DNA from: Amorphophallus konjac | Lineage: Eukaryota; Streptophyta; Magnoliopsida; Alismatales; Araceae | Length of the DNA: 64,000 nucleotides | Direction of reading: 5' to 3' | NCBI GenBank assembly: GCA_022559845.1 | Contig: CM040125.1 | Span: 328,111,829-328,175,828 of the forward strand | Shown: positions 23,805 to 35,157 of the stretch, in pieces | How positions within the stretch are numbered: position 1 is the stretch's first letter | Layout of the letters: the number at the start of each line of letters is the position of its first letter | Position numbers and translations under genes: made by a program | Notes under the pieces: generated by a model | Databases searched by the model: none | What the model saw: the letters and a program-made list of their open reading frames with translations, nothing else | Told to the model about the DNA's origin: nothing

Positions 23805-26800
23805 TTATGATGCAGACTCATCTATCCTACAGACCCCTAGTTCTCTTCTAAATGTTGTGAATTTTTCTTCACAAAGAGGTTTGGTGAAAATGTCGGTAAT
23901 TTGACGATCTGTTTCAATAAAGCTGATTTCTACATCACCCTTGCTTATATGATCCCTAATAAAATGATGTCTAATTTCAATATGCTTGGTGCGAGAGTGA
24001 TGAACAGGGTTCTTTGACAGGTTTATGGTTGATGTGTTATCACAAAGGATTGAGGTGTTTTTGAAAGTAATGCCATAGTCAATCATTTGTTGTTGGATCC
24101 ATAGCCCTTGGGCAACACAGCTATCGACAGCCACATACTCGGCTTCGACGGTTGATAGTGCCACTAAGTTTTGTTTCTTGGAGGCCCATGAGACCACGCA
24201 TATCCCAAGAAACTGGCAGTACCCGCTGGTGCTTTTCTGATCCACCTTACAACCCGCATAATCGGCGTCAGAATAAGTAATTAAATCAATGCTCGAATTA
24301 CGTGAAAACCATAATCCCAAGTTAACTGAACCAGCAATATATCTGAAAATACGTTTAACAGCCGACATGTATGATTCCTTTGGATTGGATTGAAATTGAG
24401 CACACAAACACACAGCAAATTGGATGTCGGGTCTACTGGCAGTTAAATATAGCAATGAGCCTATCATGCTTCTAAAGAGTTTCTGGTCCACGGATTTACC
24501 TGATTCATCTTGTTCAATTTTTATTGGGGTGGACATGGGAGTTGGTTGTGATTTGGTAGAGGTCAGATTGAACTTTTTCAGCAGCTCCATTGCATACTTC
24601 TTCTGATGTATGAACACACCGTCAGCCGTCTGTGTGACCTGCAATCCCAAGAAGAATGTCAATTCTCCCATAAGACTCATTTCAAACTCACTTTGCATTA
24701 ATTTGGCAAAGTCTTTACTGAGAGCATCTTTGGTGGAGCCAAAAATAATATCATTTACATAAACTTGAACAATTAAGATTTCCTTACCATTCAACTTTGT
24801 GAAAAGGGTTTGATCAACATTACCTCGTTTGAATCTATTTTGAATGAGGAATTCACTTAACCGTTCATACCATGCCCGGGGTGCTTGTTTCAGACCATAG
24901 AGTGCCTTGTCTAGCTTATACACATGGTCTGGATGCTTCGTGTCCTCAAACCCCGGTGGTTACTCCACGTATACGTCCTCCTGTATGTAGCAATTCAAAA
25001 ATGCACTTTTAACATCCATTTGAAACAATCTAATGTTGTTACAGCATGCAAATGCTAATAGAACTCTCACTGCCTCAAGTCTTGCTACTGGAGCAAAAGA
25101 CTCATCGAAATCAAATCCAAGCTCTTGGCTATAGCCTTTAGCTATTAGCCTGGCCTTATTTCTAGTTACCACTCCTTGATCGTTTGTTTTGTTTCAAAAA
25201 ACCCACTTTGTTCCGATCACTGATTGGTTTCTAGGACATGGCACGAGGAACCACACTTTGTTCCTTTGGAACTGGTGTAGTTCTTCTTGCATAGCCATGA
25301 TCCAAGACTCATCCTTCAAGGCCTCTTCAATAGAGTGAGGTTCAAACTGGGAAAGTAAGGTAATATAGTCTTGATTTTCAACTTCCCTGAAGGAGGCTCG
25401 TATTCTTGTTCCGTCTTCAACATTGCCGATCACATTCTCTAGAGGATGGTCTTTTTCGAAAGTCCATTGCCTTGGAAGCTGTTGTTCCAACTGATCTTCC
25501 AGATTTACATCATCTTCTTGTGGTTCTTTTACTTCTTGTTTTATAGTTTTTCCTTCCATCATCTCAATATTACCGTCATTCAATTCATCGTCCTGCAAAA
25601 CAGATTTTTCATTAGTGCTTTTAGAAGATGATTCATCAATAATGACATGGGGACAATCCTCAACTACAAGAGTTCTCAAGTTATACACTCGATAAGCTCT
25701 TGAGCGAAGAGAGTATCCAAGAAATATACCTTTGTCACTTTTGGGGTCAAATTTAGCCAGGTCCACCTTACCATTGTTGTGAATGTAACAAACTGAGCCG
25801 AACGGTCTAAAATAGGAAATGTTTGGCTTCTTATCTCGATACAACTCATAAGGGGTTTTCTTCAACAGTGGTCTTACCATGGCGTGATTGACAATGTAGC
25901 AAGCAGTGTTCACTGCTTCAACCCAAAAGTACCTCGGCAAGTTGTTCTCGTTTAGCATGGTTCTTGCCATCTCAATTAACGTCATGTTCTTCCTTTCAAC
26001 AACACCATTCTGTTCGGGGGTTCTTAGTGCAGAGAAGTCATGCGTATAGCCTTGAGCCCTGCAAAAGTTGCTGAACTCATGGTTATCAAATTCCTTACCA
26101 TGATCACTCTGCACGGCTTTGATGCAACACCCCTTTTCATTTTGAACTACCCTGCAAAATGCTTCAAATTCTATCAGGGCATCATTTTTATGTGAAAGGA
26201 AGTAAACCCAACAAAATCTTGAGTAATCATTCACAATGACAAAGCCATACAATTTACCACCCAAGCTATGTGTTCTGCTTGGTCCAAATAGGTCAATGTG
26301 GATTAACTCAAGGGGCCTTGATGTAGTTACATCATTCTTGCATTTGAATGATGTCCTTGTTTGCTTACCCATGCTGCACGCCCCACAGACTCCTTCATCA
26401 GTAACCTTCAGCTTAGGCAATCCAACAACCAAATCATTTCGAGACAGTTTTAGCAAAACATTGAAACTAGCATGCCCAAGTCGGCGATGCCAAACACAGA
26501 TTTTTATGAGAGGGTTCATCCAAATCAATCATATATACATTGTTATGCCTATAACCAATGAACTTTATCTCATGAGTATTTTTATTCACAACGGTGTAGT
26601 GGTTAGAATCAAAAGTCACATTGCATCCTTTATCACACAGTTGACTTATACTCAAAATATTATGATGCAATCCTTTCACAAGCAAAACATTCTCAATGGC
26701 ATGATTTTGATTCTTACCTATCTTACCTTCTCCGATGATTTTACCTTTGTCTTTAGCACCCAATGCCACTATTCCACCATCCTTTTCGTGTAGGTCCGCA

Positions 26801-26880
26801 AACAATTCTTTATTTCCCGTCATGTGCCGAGAGCATCCACTGTCAAAATACCACCTATTCCTTTGAGCTCTCAAACAAAC
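23805..26880 (-). pseudogene. pol polyprotein of element C
   Basis: Domains on the minus strand: protease with DSGCSRHMTG near 26850-26820; integrase with WHRRLGH and CGAC zinc ligands and D-D-E in IDLFGP, QSDHGKEF and TPEQNGVVE (26500-25960); RT (about 25440-24650) with NKARLIAKGYSQE, KSAFLN and [15 protein letters not shown]; RNase H to the end (SDADYAGCK, KHIEIRHHFIRD), finishing with TAG at 23805. A deletion with frameshift between protease and integrase (near 26490) and two stops in RT (TGA near 25192, TAA at 24957-24959) break it. The RT active site reads YVND instead of YVDD, removing one catalytic aspartate. Confidence 0.93.
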
Positions 26881-26901
26881 CTGCAATCACAACAAACGTA
26901 C

Positions 26902-28682
26902 TTATGCAGATTTTGGTACCCAAGCAAGCTTGGGTCCACGATGGTTAGAAACATGAGATGTGTATGATCTATTTCTCATTCTAGCAAAGCTTTCATCATC
27001 AAATTTTAGAATTCTGCAATCATACATGTCATGGCCTAACCTTCCACAATAAAAGCATGTAGTGGCTCTATCCCTGTTTCTTCTCCTTTATTCAAGAATG
27101 AATTATGCACATGTGTTTTTGACGTGGATGGAGATGAACTTCTCGGAGACATATGAGTTGATTGTGTTTCAGATTGTAAAGTTTTTCCTTTTTCAAGAAT
27201 GGCAATAGCATCCTTCAACTCATGGTTTTCATGCATTAGAGAATTGACTTGATTTTCGGCCTTTTCTTTTGCTTGATTGCATGCCATGCTTTCAAGCTTT
27301 TCTTGTTCCAGATTATTTTTCAAATCATCATGCATTTTACTTAGTATGAATTGCTCCTCTCTCATGCATGAAATCTCTTCTTCAAACAATTCATTTTTGG
27401 ACACAAGAATTTCTTTCTCATTTATCAATTTCTCAGTTTCAGATTTCAACACATGGCAATTTTCACATGAGTTTTCAGCATGCACAAGATGTTCAATTTT
27501 CTTTTTCAAATGTCTATTTTCAGATCTGAATTTTTTACATTTTTCATATAACGACTCATATGTAATTTGCCATTGTTCACAAGTAAGAGTTTCAGTTTCA
27601 GAATCTACCTCATTTCCATCGTCGTCATTGGCCATGAAGCATAGGTTCTGGACCAGCTCATCTAGTCCATCTTCATTCCCGGACTCTTCCTCATCTTCAT
27701 CGCTCCAAGTGGCCACCATGGCCTTGGGCTTCTTGAATTTTCCTTTCTTCAGCTTCTTCATCAGATCGGGACATTTACCCCGCATGTGACTAGGTTTCTT
27801 GCATTCGTAGCAGATCACTTCTTCTTTCTTGCTACTTTCTCCTCTGTTCGGACCTTGCCTTCTTGGTCCCTTTCTGAATTGACCACCGAAATTTCTGGTC
27901 CTTTTGACGAACGTTCTTGCCCTTATTGTAATCATGGCAACCAGCTCTTCATCTTCAGTGTTGCCGGTTGAATCATTGTCACTGTCCTCTGAATCTTGTG
28001 GATTCACTTTTAGGGCCAAAGGTGTGACTACCTTCTTCTTTTTGTGGTCCTCCTCGCTCCTCTTGATGTTGATTTTGTAAGTCATCAAGGAGCCAATTAG
28101 CTCATCCAATTTAAAAGTGCTGAGATCCTTTGAGTCCTCGATTATAGTGGCCTTTGTGTGCCATTGTGATGACAAGGATCTCAATACCTTTCTGACGAGT
28201 TCCTTGTCAGAATACTCTTTACCAAGACCCTTTAATCCATTCGTGATTTCCATCAATCTTGCAAACATATCAGAAAAGGACTCTTCTGGTTTCATCATAA
28301 ATAACTCATAATCCCGGACTAATAGATTTGCCTTGGTTTCCTTTACTTCCGATGTTCTTTCATAGATCAACCGCAGCTTGTTCCACATCTCCTGTGCAGA
28401 AGAACACATGGAAATACGTGAGTATTCATTAGGATGAATGGCACATTGTATTATATTCATGGCTTTAAAGTTTGTTGAACACTTCTTTATATCCTCATCA
28501 TCCCACTCATCCTCATTTTGAGATAGAGTATACGGACCCTTGCTAATGACGTGCCACACGTCATAGTCTTGGGCTCGTAGAAAGACGTACATTCTTTTTT
28601 TCCAATAGGGGTAGTTTGATCCATCAAAGAATGGGGGTCTTTGAATCGAATGCCCTTCGGGCATCATCCCATTGTTTGCCAT
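26902..28682 (-). pseudogene. gag polyprotein of element C
   Basis: The frame opens with MANNGMMPEGH at 28682, 65 bp inside the LTR. Residues 15-220 form a copia gag (UBN2-type) core with WKKRMYVFL and MWNKLRLIYERT. A CCHC zinc knuckle (CYECKKPSHMRGKC) lies near residue 290, followed by an acidic segment and about 150 residues of coiled coil. A frameshift near 27085 ends the frame at 27036; in the shifted frame a second zinc knuckle (CFYCGRLGHDMYDC) and the LAWVPKSA end are seen, with TAA at 26902-26904. The long coiled-coil gag with two separated knuckles fits the Sirevirus type. Confidence 0.92.
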
Positions 28683-28732
28683 AAAAAGGGATCTGCTCTA
28701 CGACCGTGTGGTCGAGTGAAACAGAGACCAAA

Positions 28733-28744
28733 GCTCTGATACCT
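28733..28744 (-). promoter_or_regulatory. Primer-binding site of element C
   Basis: The plus strand reads GCTCTGATACCT, matching 11 of 12 bases at the 3' end of initiator-Met tRNA. It lies 2 bp from the LTR. Confidence 0.85.
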
Positions 28745-28746
28745 AT

Positions 28747-29140
28747 TGTTGAGTCCCAAACGGTGGCAATCAAGAGGGGAGGGGTGAACTGATTGGCCAA
28801 TTAAAATTCTTTCTGAGTAAAACAATGATAAGTAAACATACAAGCACTAGGCCTCACTCGATCATGATCTCACTTGTGAATGCGTGTATATAAGAGTAGG
28901 TGTTTGATTAAGGACTTGGTGTACGCTCAACTCACCGTGAAACCCACTCGACAATTAATCTAGAAAAAACAAACCACAAGTAACACACTGAGTTTTTAGG
29001 TGGTTCGGGTACACTGCCGTGTCCCCTACGTCCACCCCTCACATGTGAGGATTAAGACTTCACTATGAAGTGAGTCACACACACACGCTGTGTAGAATAG
29101 CAAACACCCACACACAGAGCACCCGATTTGGGCTGCCAAA

Positions 29141-29223
<83 letters not shown>

Positions 29224-30186
29224 GTTTCCAAACATGAACACCACACACAAGAATCTGATTTAAGATTTACAACAGATGCACAAGCTTAAGCAAATGATTC
29301 AGAAAATGGAGAGTGACGAAATGTTTATCGTGGTTGAAGCTCCCCCTTTCGCTTCTCCGGATGTAGCTCAACACTTTTGCAAGTGGAAGAACGATATTGG
29401 AGGAAGTATGAAGCAGTGCCGCACAAACAAAGGTTGCAGCTTGATATCCGACGCAGCTTTCAGTTGTAGATGGTCTTGAGGCTTGATTCAAGCTTCTTCC
29501 CTTCGATTTCAAGTTCAGAACAATGTAGAAGTGGAGCTTGGAGATGCTGCTACGACCCTGCACTCACAAGGGTTAGAAAAATAACACTACATTAGATGCC
29601 TCTCTCCCTTAGGGTTTCATACCCCAATAAGATGTATATAAAGAGTTTTGAACGTTCAAAGACACCCTAGAGACCAGGTCCATAAAGTTTGGAACGTTTT
29701 AGGGATGTTAGGTTCGATTGGTATGACTCTTGGTGCATGTGCACGCAAGTCAAAAAAAATGGCACAGGACCGTATCTGAAAGGGTCAACCCTTGGGGTCA
29801 AACCTCGTGAAGGTTTAAAGGGTTCTGGGCCAATGGGTCGACCCTTGGGGTCGATCCTCGAGGCTTTTTTGTGCGGGGAAAGAAATAAACCTACGAGGGG
29901 TCGACCCTCGCGTGGATGGGTCGACCCTTGGGGTCGACCATTTCAGTTGAGAGAAAGGGATCCGGCGGTTTATTAATCCCAACTACTAGGGGTCGACCCT
30001 TGGGGTTGACCCTTGCATCTGGGGGTCGACCCAAGGGGTCGACCCTTTCAGCTAGAGTTCAAAAGCCCATTAGTTTTACACTCGGGGACCTAGAGGTCGA
30101 CCCAATGGGTCAACCCTTGTTCCAGAACATACAAATGGTAGATTAAGAAGCCCACTAAGTTCAAGAACAAGAGATCAAGATAATGA
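28747..30186 (-). repeat. 5' LTR of element C, distal part
   Basis: It aligns with 19634 onward of the other LTR and is interrupted at 30186 by element B; the AATGA at 30182-30186 is the target duplication. It contains a greatly expanded CA microsatellite and an insertion-like extra segment around 29787-29860 among the palindromes. Confidence 0.95.
29144..29217. repeat. (CA)n microsatellite, about 37 units
   Basis: Uninterrupted CA repeat in the right LTR of C; the corresponding site in the left LTR has only about 8 units. Open frames of alternating Cys-Val here are artefacts. Confidence 0.95.
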
Positions 30187-31030
30187 TGATAGGGTGCAAG
30201 GCCCGGATACAGAGGGGGGTGAATGTATCCCTCTTCAAAATTGCCCAAATTAAATCCTGTAGATAGACACAGTCGCGGAATAAAAAAAATCAAATGAACG
30301 TTGAACAAACACTTAGAGCGCGCCTAAGCAATCATCTAGTGGAAGCAAACGAAATCAATCAACCCACTGCACAATGATTTTTTAGGTGGTTCGTTCCTCC
30401 AGACCTACATCCACCCCTCACTCCAAACCGGAGTGAGACTTCCACTAGCAACAGCTAGAACGCAGACTCAGTCTGTAACAGGTGCTGCCTAACAGCTTGA
30501 CCAGGGGAACAACCTCCCCTCTTCCTCCAACCGGAGGGAAAACACAATTGACTCCCAGCCACTTGCAACCAGAGACGAAGTCTCTCTTCCTCCAAACCAG
30601 GAGGGAACCCACAAGTGACTCCCAGCCACTTGCAACCGGAGACACAATGTCTCCCTTCTCCTGAGTCCACAGGAGGAACCCCGATCTCAAACTAGAGAAT
30701 CGGAAAACATAGTGATCAAATGAAAAGGAAAATGAAAACAAAAGATAGAACCACAGCGACTGAAAGCTGTAAAGAATGATAACAAGATGTGGCTCCCATG
30801 GAGCTGACTGGCCTGGATTTGGTCCAGCAGGAGCAGATCTTCAAGCAGCTTCCCTTCTTCTCCTCTAACTCTTTATCTCTCTCTATCTCTCTTCTTCTCT
30901 ACTGCTCTCCTTTTTCTTCTCTCAATCTCTTTCTCTGTTCTTCTTCTTCTTCGGCTGGCTAACCTTCTCTTTTTCTTATGGGGACCTTTCCTCTAGTACC
31001 AGCAGCAGCCATCGAAGGGGTAAAGAGGCT

Positions 31031-31037
31031 CTTTATA
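31031..31037 (-). promoter_or_regulatory. TATA box, 3' LTR of B
   Basis: Minus strand CCTATAAAGAGCC; the array begins about 167 bp upstream. The right LTR has the equivalent at 38616-38622. Confidence 0.6.
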
Positions 31038-31203
31038 GGAACAGGGCCTTCGTGTGGATCAAGCAGCAGCAGTCTACTGAAATTCCACTGGTCCACGTAT
31101 CAGGGAATAGAAGTTTCTTTTCCTAGGATCACGTGCCAATCGTTTGCCCCTTTATCCACGAGCCGTTCACCTGTCAAATAATCAGTCAAAGACAATATCA
31201 GCT

Positions 31204-32872
31204 AAAGTCAGTAAGACCCTGTACAGGCTTCATTCATGCAAGCAAGGCAGTGCATGGCTGTACAGAGTTGGTCGAGTGAAGTAATGGACGAGTGCACAGA
31301 CTTGTTGAGACAATGCATGAACAAACGATGCAATGTACAGACTTAATGGCGTGAAGTTCTGAATGCATATGAGAAAGTATATACATTGGCGATGAGTGCT
31401 CAGACATGACACCAAGCGAGTGTACACACTTTGTATACAATGTGCAGAGCCATGTACAGACTTTGTTATGCAAGGCTATGGCATGCTTTCAAGCAATGTA
31501 CAGACTTTGCTACCTAGCATTAATGCATGAATGCATCATGTATAGACTTGATGAACTGGCGCAGGGATATAACAGCAAAGGATGTATAGACTTGTGTGTG
31601 TGTGCGACCAGACAATGAATGCATGATAGCGAGTGTATAGACTTTGCATCTATCAAAGTATGCACAATGAAAATGGATGCTCAGGCATGCAGTCAAAGGA
31701 TGTACAGACTTAGCAGCGAGATGCACACAATGTATAGACTTGTTCAAACATTAATAGATGGACGTATAGACTTAGAGTATGCATTCTAGGCAAACGCTGT
31801 ACAGACTTTGAGAGAGATGATGCATGAGACGATGCATGCACAGGCAATGTATAGACTTAGTGCAACGGGATGTGCAGACTTTGTAGCATGTGCAGTGATG
31901 TATGGACTTAGAATGCATGAGATAGTAATGTATAGACTTGCACGAGCAGGCGACAATGTATAGACTTGATGCAGCTTCAAAGAAACCATGTGCAAACTTT
32001 ACCGATGTACAGACTTAGTGTTCTGAAAGTCGGCAAAGGTAAGGAATGTATAGACTTTAAGTGTGGATGACCAGACAATGTATAGACTTGCACATATGCA
32101 TGAACAAGTGGCAATGTTCAGACTTGGCTAATGTACAGACTTGAAGCAAGGAGACGATGTGTAGACTTGGCCAATGTACAGACTTGAAGCAAGAAGATTA
32201 TGTGTAGGCTTGGCCAATGTATAGACTTGCGAGTGTGTGAGCATGCAACAGCCATTGATGAATGTACAAACTTTGCCAATGTACAGACTTGACAGTAGCA
32301 TGCGACGTGAAATGCATTGGCTTTGGCTGTATAGACTTTGATGCCCAAATGCAATGTATGGACTTGTGTGTGCAGGGCAGACAATGTATAGACTTTAGAC
32401 ATAATGCAATGTATAGACTCACAAAGACGCTGAATGAGACGCTAGGTGAGACGGTAAGTCAATGTACAGACTTGAACGCCTGCATGCTATGCGATGTATA
32501 GACTTCGAAGGCTTGCATGCTATGCGATGTACAAACTTAGTGTTGCAAACACAGGCTGTACAAACTTTGAATGTGCATGCATGAGAGACATGAAATGCAT
32601 TGGCTGTACAGACTTGATCAATGTACTGACTCTGTCATGCTCACAGTTAATGCATGTAACAAGGATGTACAGACTTGCTGTAATGATGCACAACCATAAC
32701 AGAAACCAATGTGCAGACTTTGTATGCCACGATGTACAGACTTGCTGTGTGCATAAGGCAAGGCTAACGGATGTATAGACTTACCGTGCCTGCAACAAGA
32801 CCCTGTACAGACTTAATGCGTGTGAAATGTAGCAAGGCAATGTGTATGCAGTGATGCACTGTGCAGAACTTC
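31204..32872 (-). repeat. 14 bp motif array, about 45-49 copies, 3' LTR of B
   Basis: On the plus strand the word reads CARTGTAYAGACTT, the reverse complement of the motif in A, so it has the same orientation relative to transcription. Spacing is irregular, mostly 16-50 bp, averaging about 34. ATGCAT and GCATGC words fill the gaps. Confidence 0.92.
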
Positions 32873-32989
32873 ACAAGCAGAGAAATGCATAAACCTTACA
32901 GAATGACTGAACATATTAATGAATGCTTTATGATCTGATAAAATTACTGAACAATGTGAGTCAATCATCAAAATCACAAGGGCACAATA

Positions 32990-35157
32990 ATCTCCCCCTT
33001 TTTGATGATGGCAACACTGTGAGTCATTCTGATGACTCAAACTATTCTCCCCCTTTGACTTCATCACAAAAGGAAATAGTTTGAGAAGGAAGTTCAAACA
33101 TAATTATGACTCAGCCAATTTCTCCCCCTTGTTATTATCAAGATGAACCATGGAGAGGTATGAATGCAGAAATGCAGATGCAACAAGAAGTGCAAGATCT
33201 CCCCCTAAATATATGAATGCAAGCATAGAATTTTCCCCCCCTTTAAGAAGTGCTATGCAGCATGATTCATATGACAAGGAAGCTCCCCCTTAAACAATGA
33301 ACAGAAGAGATATCATGGGGAAAATGGTGAACTGAAGAACCAGAGAGAGACCTAGAGAGAGCTGAATGTATATTCAGATATCAAATGATACCACTAGAGA
33401 TGTGTTGGAAACACATGACTAGATACCACTCAGATAGATGAATTTCCAATGAGTGAGAGAACAATTTCAATAGGATATCAATCTCATAAGTCTGAAGATG
33501 TAACAGTTTTAGAGACTTCCATTATGAAGACTTATGAATGAAACTTAACAAGTCAAGCTTGGTTTAAATGTGATGCAAATGCAGTCTTTCAAAAAAAAAC
33601 TATACTCACATCTGAATTCAGATTTTAATAAAAGTGAACCAAGCAAACATAACACTACTTCAATTAACCTCCCATCATTTTATTCAATAGATTTCAATGA
33701 CTTCTTTTAGGAGAAAGCATACATCAGTATTGAGGTTAAACAAAAGGTCATTTCAGAGATAAACACTTAATGGGTTTAGCTGAAAATTTTATTTCTCTTC
33801 ATTTAGAGAACAGTCAGGGATGGTTCATGCCTTTTGTCGTAAAGGTAGACGCTGGTTAGACGCCAGTACCCCTAGCTTACTTAGCAGAAACTCCCATTCT
33901 GTTTCAGACATGATATCATTTTTTTCAATTTTTTTTTTAAAGTTCTGCACAGAGTTAGTCAAGAAGCCTCATGACTTAGGGTCCATTATCTTTGACAAGG
34001 ATCCTAGTTTCTCAGCGCATTTGACCATTGCTCTGCCATTTATTTAACACAATTTTACATTTAAATAGTTACCCAAGATATTGAAGAAAGACTTGTTTAA
34101 AAGCAATATAGATTCCATGCATTTCAACTAAGTAGGTCATGATCTCAATATGACAGATATTAGAAGGTCTTTCAAAGCATGACATGAAGTGCATGGTTAA
34201 AGTCTATTAAGTCTGATTCAGATATTTTCAAGAAGTTCATCTTCAAACTTACGAAATGCATTAAATCTAAACCAACTTAAGCCTTTTAGACGTTCATAAT
34301 TCCACATAATGCGAGATTCCTTATTGATAACAAATTCAGATTTATGATCATGATATGCGGATTGAAATCTTCTCAGTTGATTATTGAGCTGAGAGCATCA
34401 TAGCTGTGTCTGGGAATAGACAGATCAGCTTGACAGATAAGGCAGAAGGAAATTTCAGAAGAAGAAAAAATTTCTTTTGACAAGATAAAAGAAACAGCAT
34501 TGAGACATCAATTTGAAGTCCTCATTGCAAACTTGACTGAGAGACTGACCAGAGGGAGAGACAGTGTCCAATGGAAAACAGATAAGCCTATGGATGCTCC
34601 CCCTGAGTACATGCATGCAACCCCCCCTTTTTTTTATTTTTCAATATGTATGTCATGCAAGGCAACAGGATGTCAGGCATGTTTCAGGATCTTCAAAGTT
34701 CAATATGCAATGAATTCTGACAAGTGTATGCATTTGGCAACCTGCATGCAATGCATTGACTCCCCCTGACAATATGCATTCAACCAATTTTTTTTGGCAT
34801 TTTCAATGTAATGAAATGCAATGCAATTAACTACATATATGCAAAGACATGCAAAGACTCAACAAACTCCCCCTGAATACATGCAGTGTTTGAAGATTTT
34901 AAATGCAACAAGTGTATTGACAGAACGCAGAGAGTTTTGACAAAATATGCATCATGAGTGAATATGTAAACCATTCAGCAAACGAAATTATCATGACATG
35001 CAAGTATCTAGAGCATACAAATTCAAGAGACAGGACTTAAGCATAGTTTTCAGAACTAACCTGTTCAGTGCAATCCTGGGGTTCCAATTTTTGAGTGCCT
35101 TGGTTTATTGACCCCCTTTATTCCTCAGCTTCCAAGGCACACCTGCAAGTTAGCACA
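32990..35157 (-). other. Polypurine tract and 3' spacer of B; pol absent
   Basis: The tract adjacent to the LTR reads AAAAAGGGGGAGAT on the minus strand (32990-33004). The rest has no coding domain but many minus-strand GGGGGAG-type tracts (near 33048, 33120, 33199, 33281, 34598, 34760, 34866), the Sirevirus spacer signature. Just after the gag end comes TTGCAG|GTGTGCC and a short VCLGS-like pol start that runs into a TGA; the whole of pol is then missing. Confidence 0.85.

Larger units (their letters stand above)
30187..32989 (-). repeat. 3' LTR of element B
   Basis: On the plus strand it starts TGATAGGGTGC and ends GGGCACAATA (ACAACA in the other copy). U3 (high-coordinate side) holds the 14 bp motif array. 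A TATA box lies at 31031-31037 on the minus strand, with a CT-rich leader on plus near 30850-30960 and repeated GACTCCCAGCCACTTGCAACC blocks at 30550-30640. Confidence 0.93.

Noticed and set aside
27277..27789. Plus-strand ORF of 170 codons opposite gag of C
   Set aside because: Antisense shadow of the coiled-coil and acidic gag region.
28733..28744. tRNA-Met gene fragment
   Set aside because: Only the 12 bases complementary to the tRNA 3' end are present next to an LTR, at four elements; this is the primer-binding site.
29026..29250. Cys-Val repeat protein
   Set aside because: Translation of a CA microsatellite.
31204..32872. CRISPR-like appearance of the 14 bp motif array
   Set aside because: Repeats are short and degenerate, spacers are irregular in length, and the array lies in U3 of a plant retrotransposon.
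31204..32872. SBP/SPL binding site (GTAC core) as explanation of the array
   Set aside because: About half of the copies have ATAC instead of GTAC at the core, so the core is not conserved.
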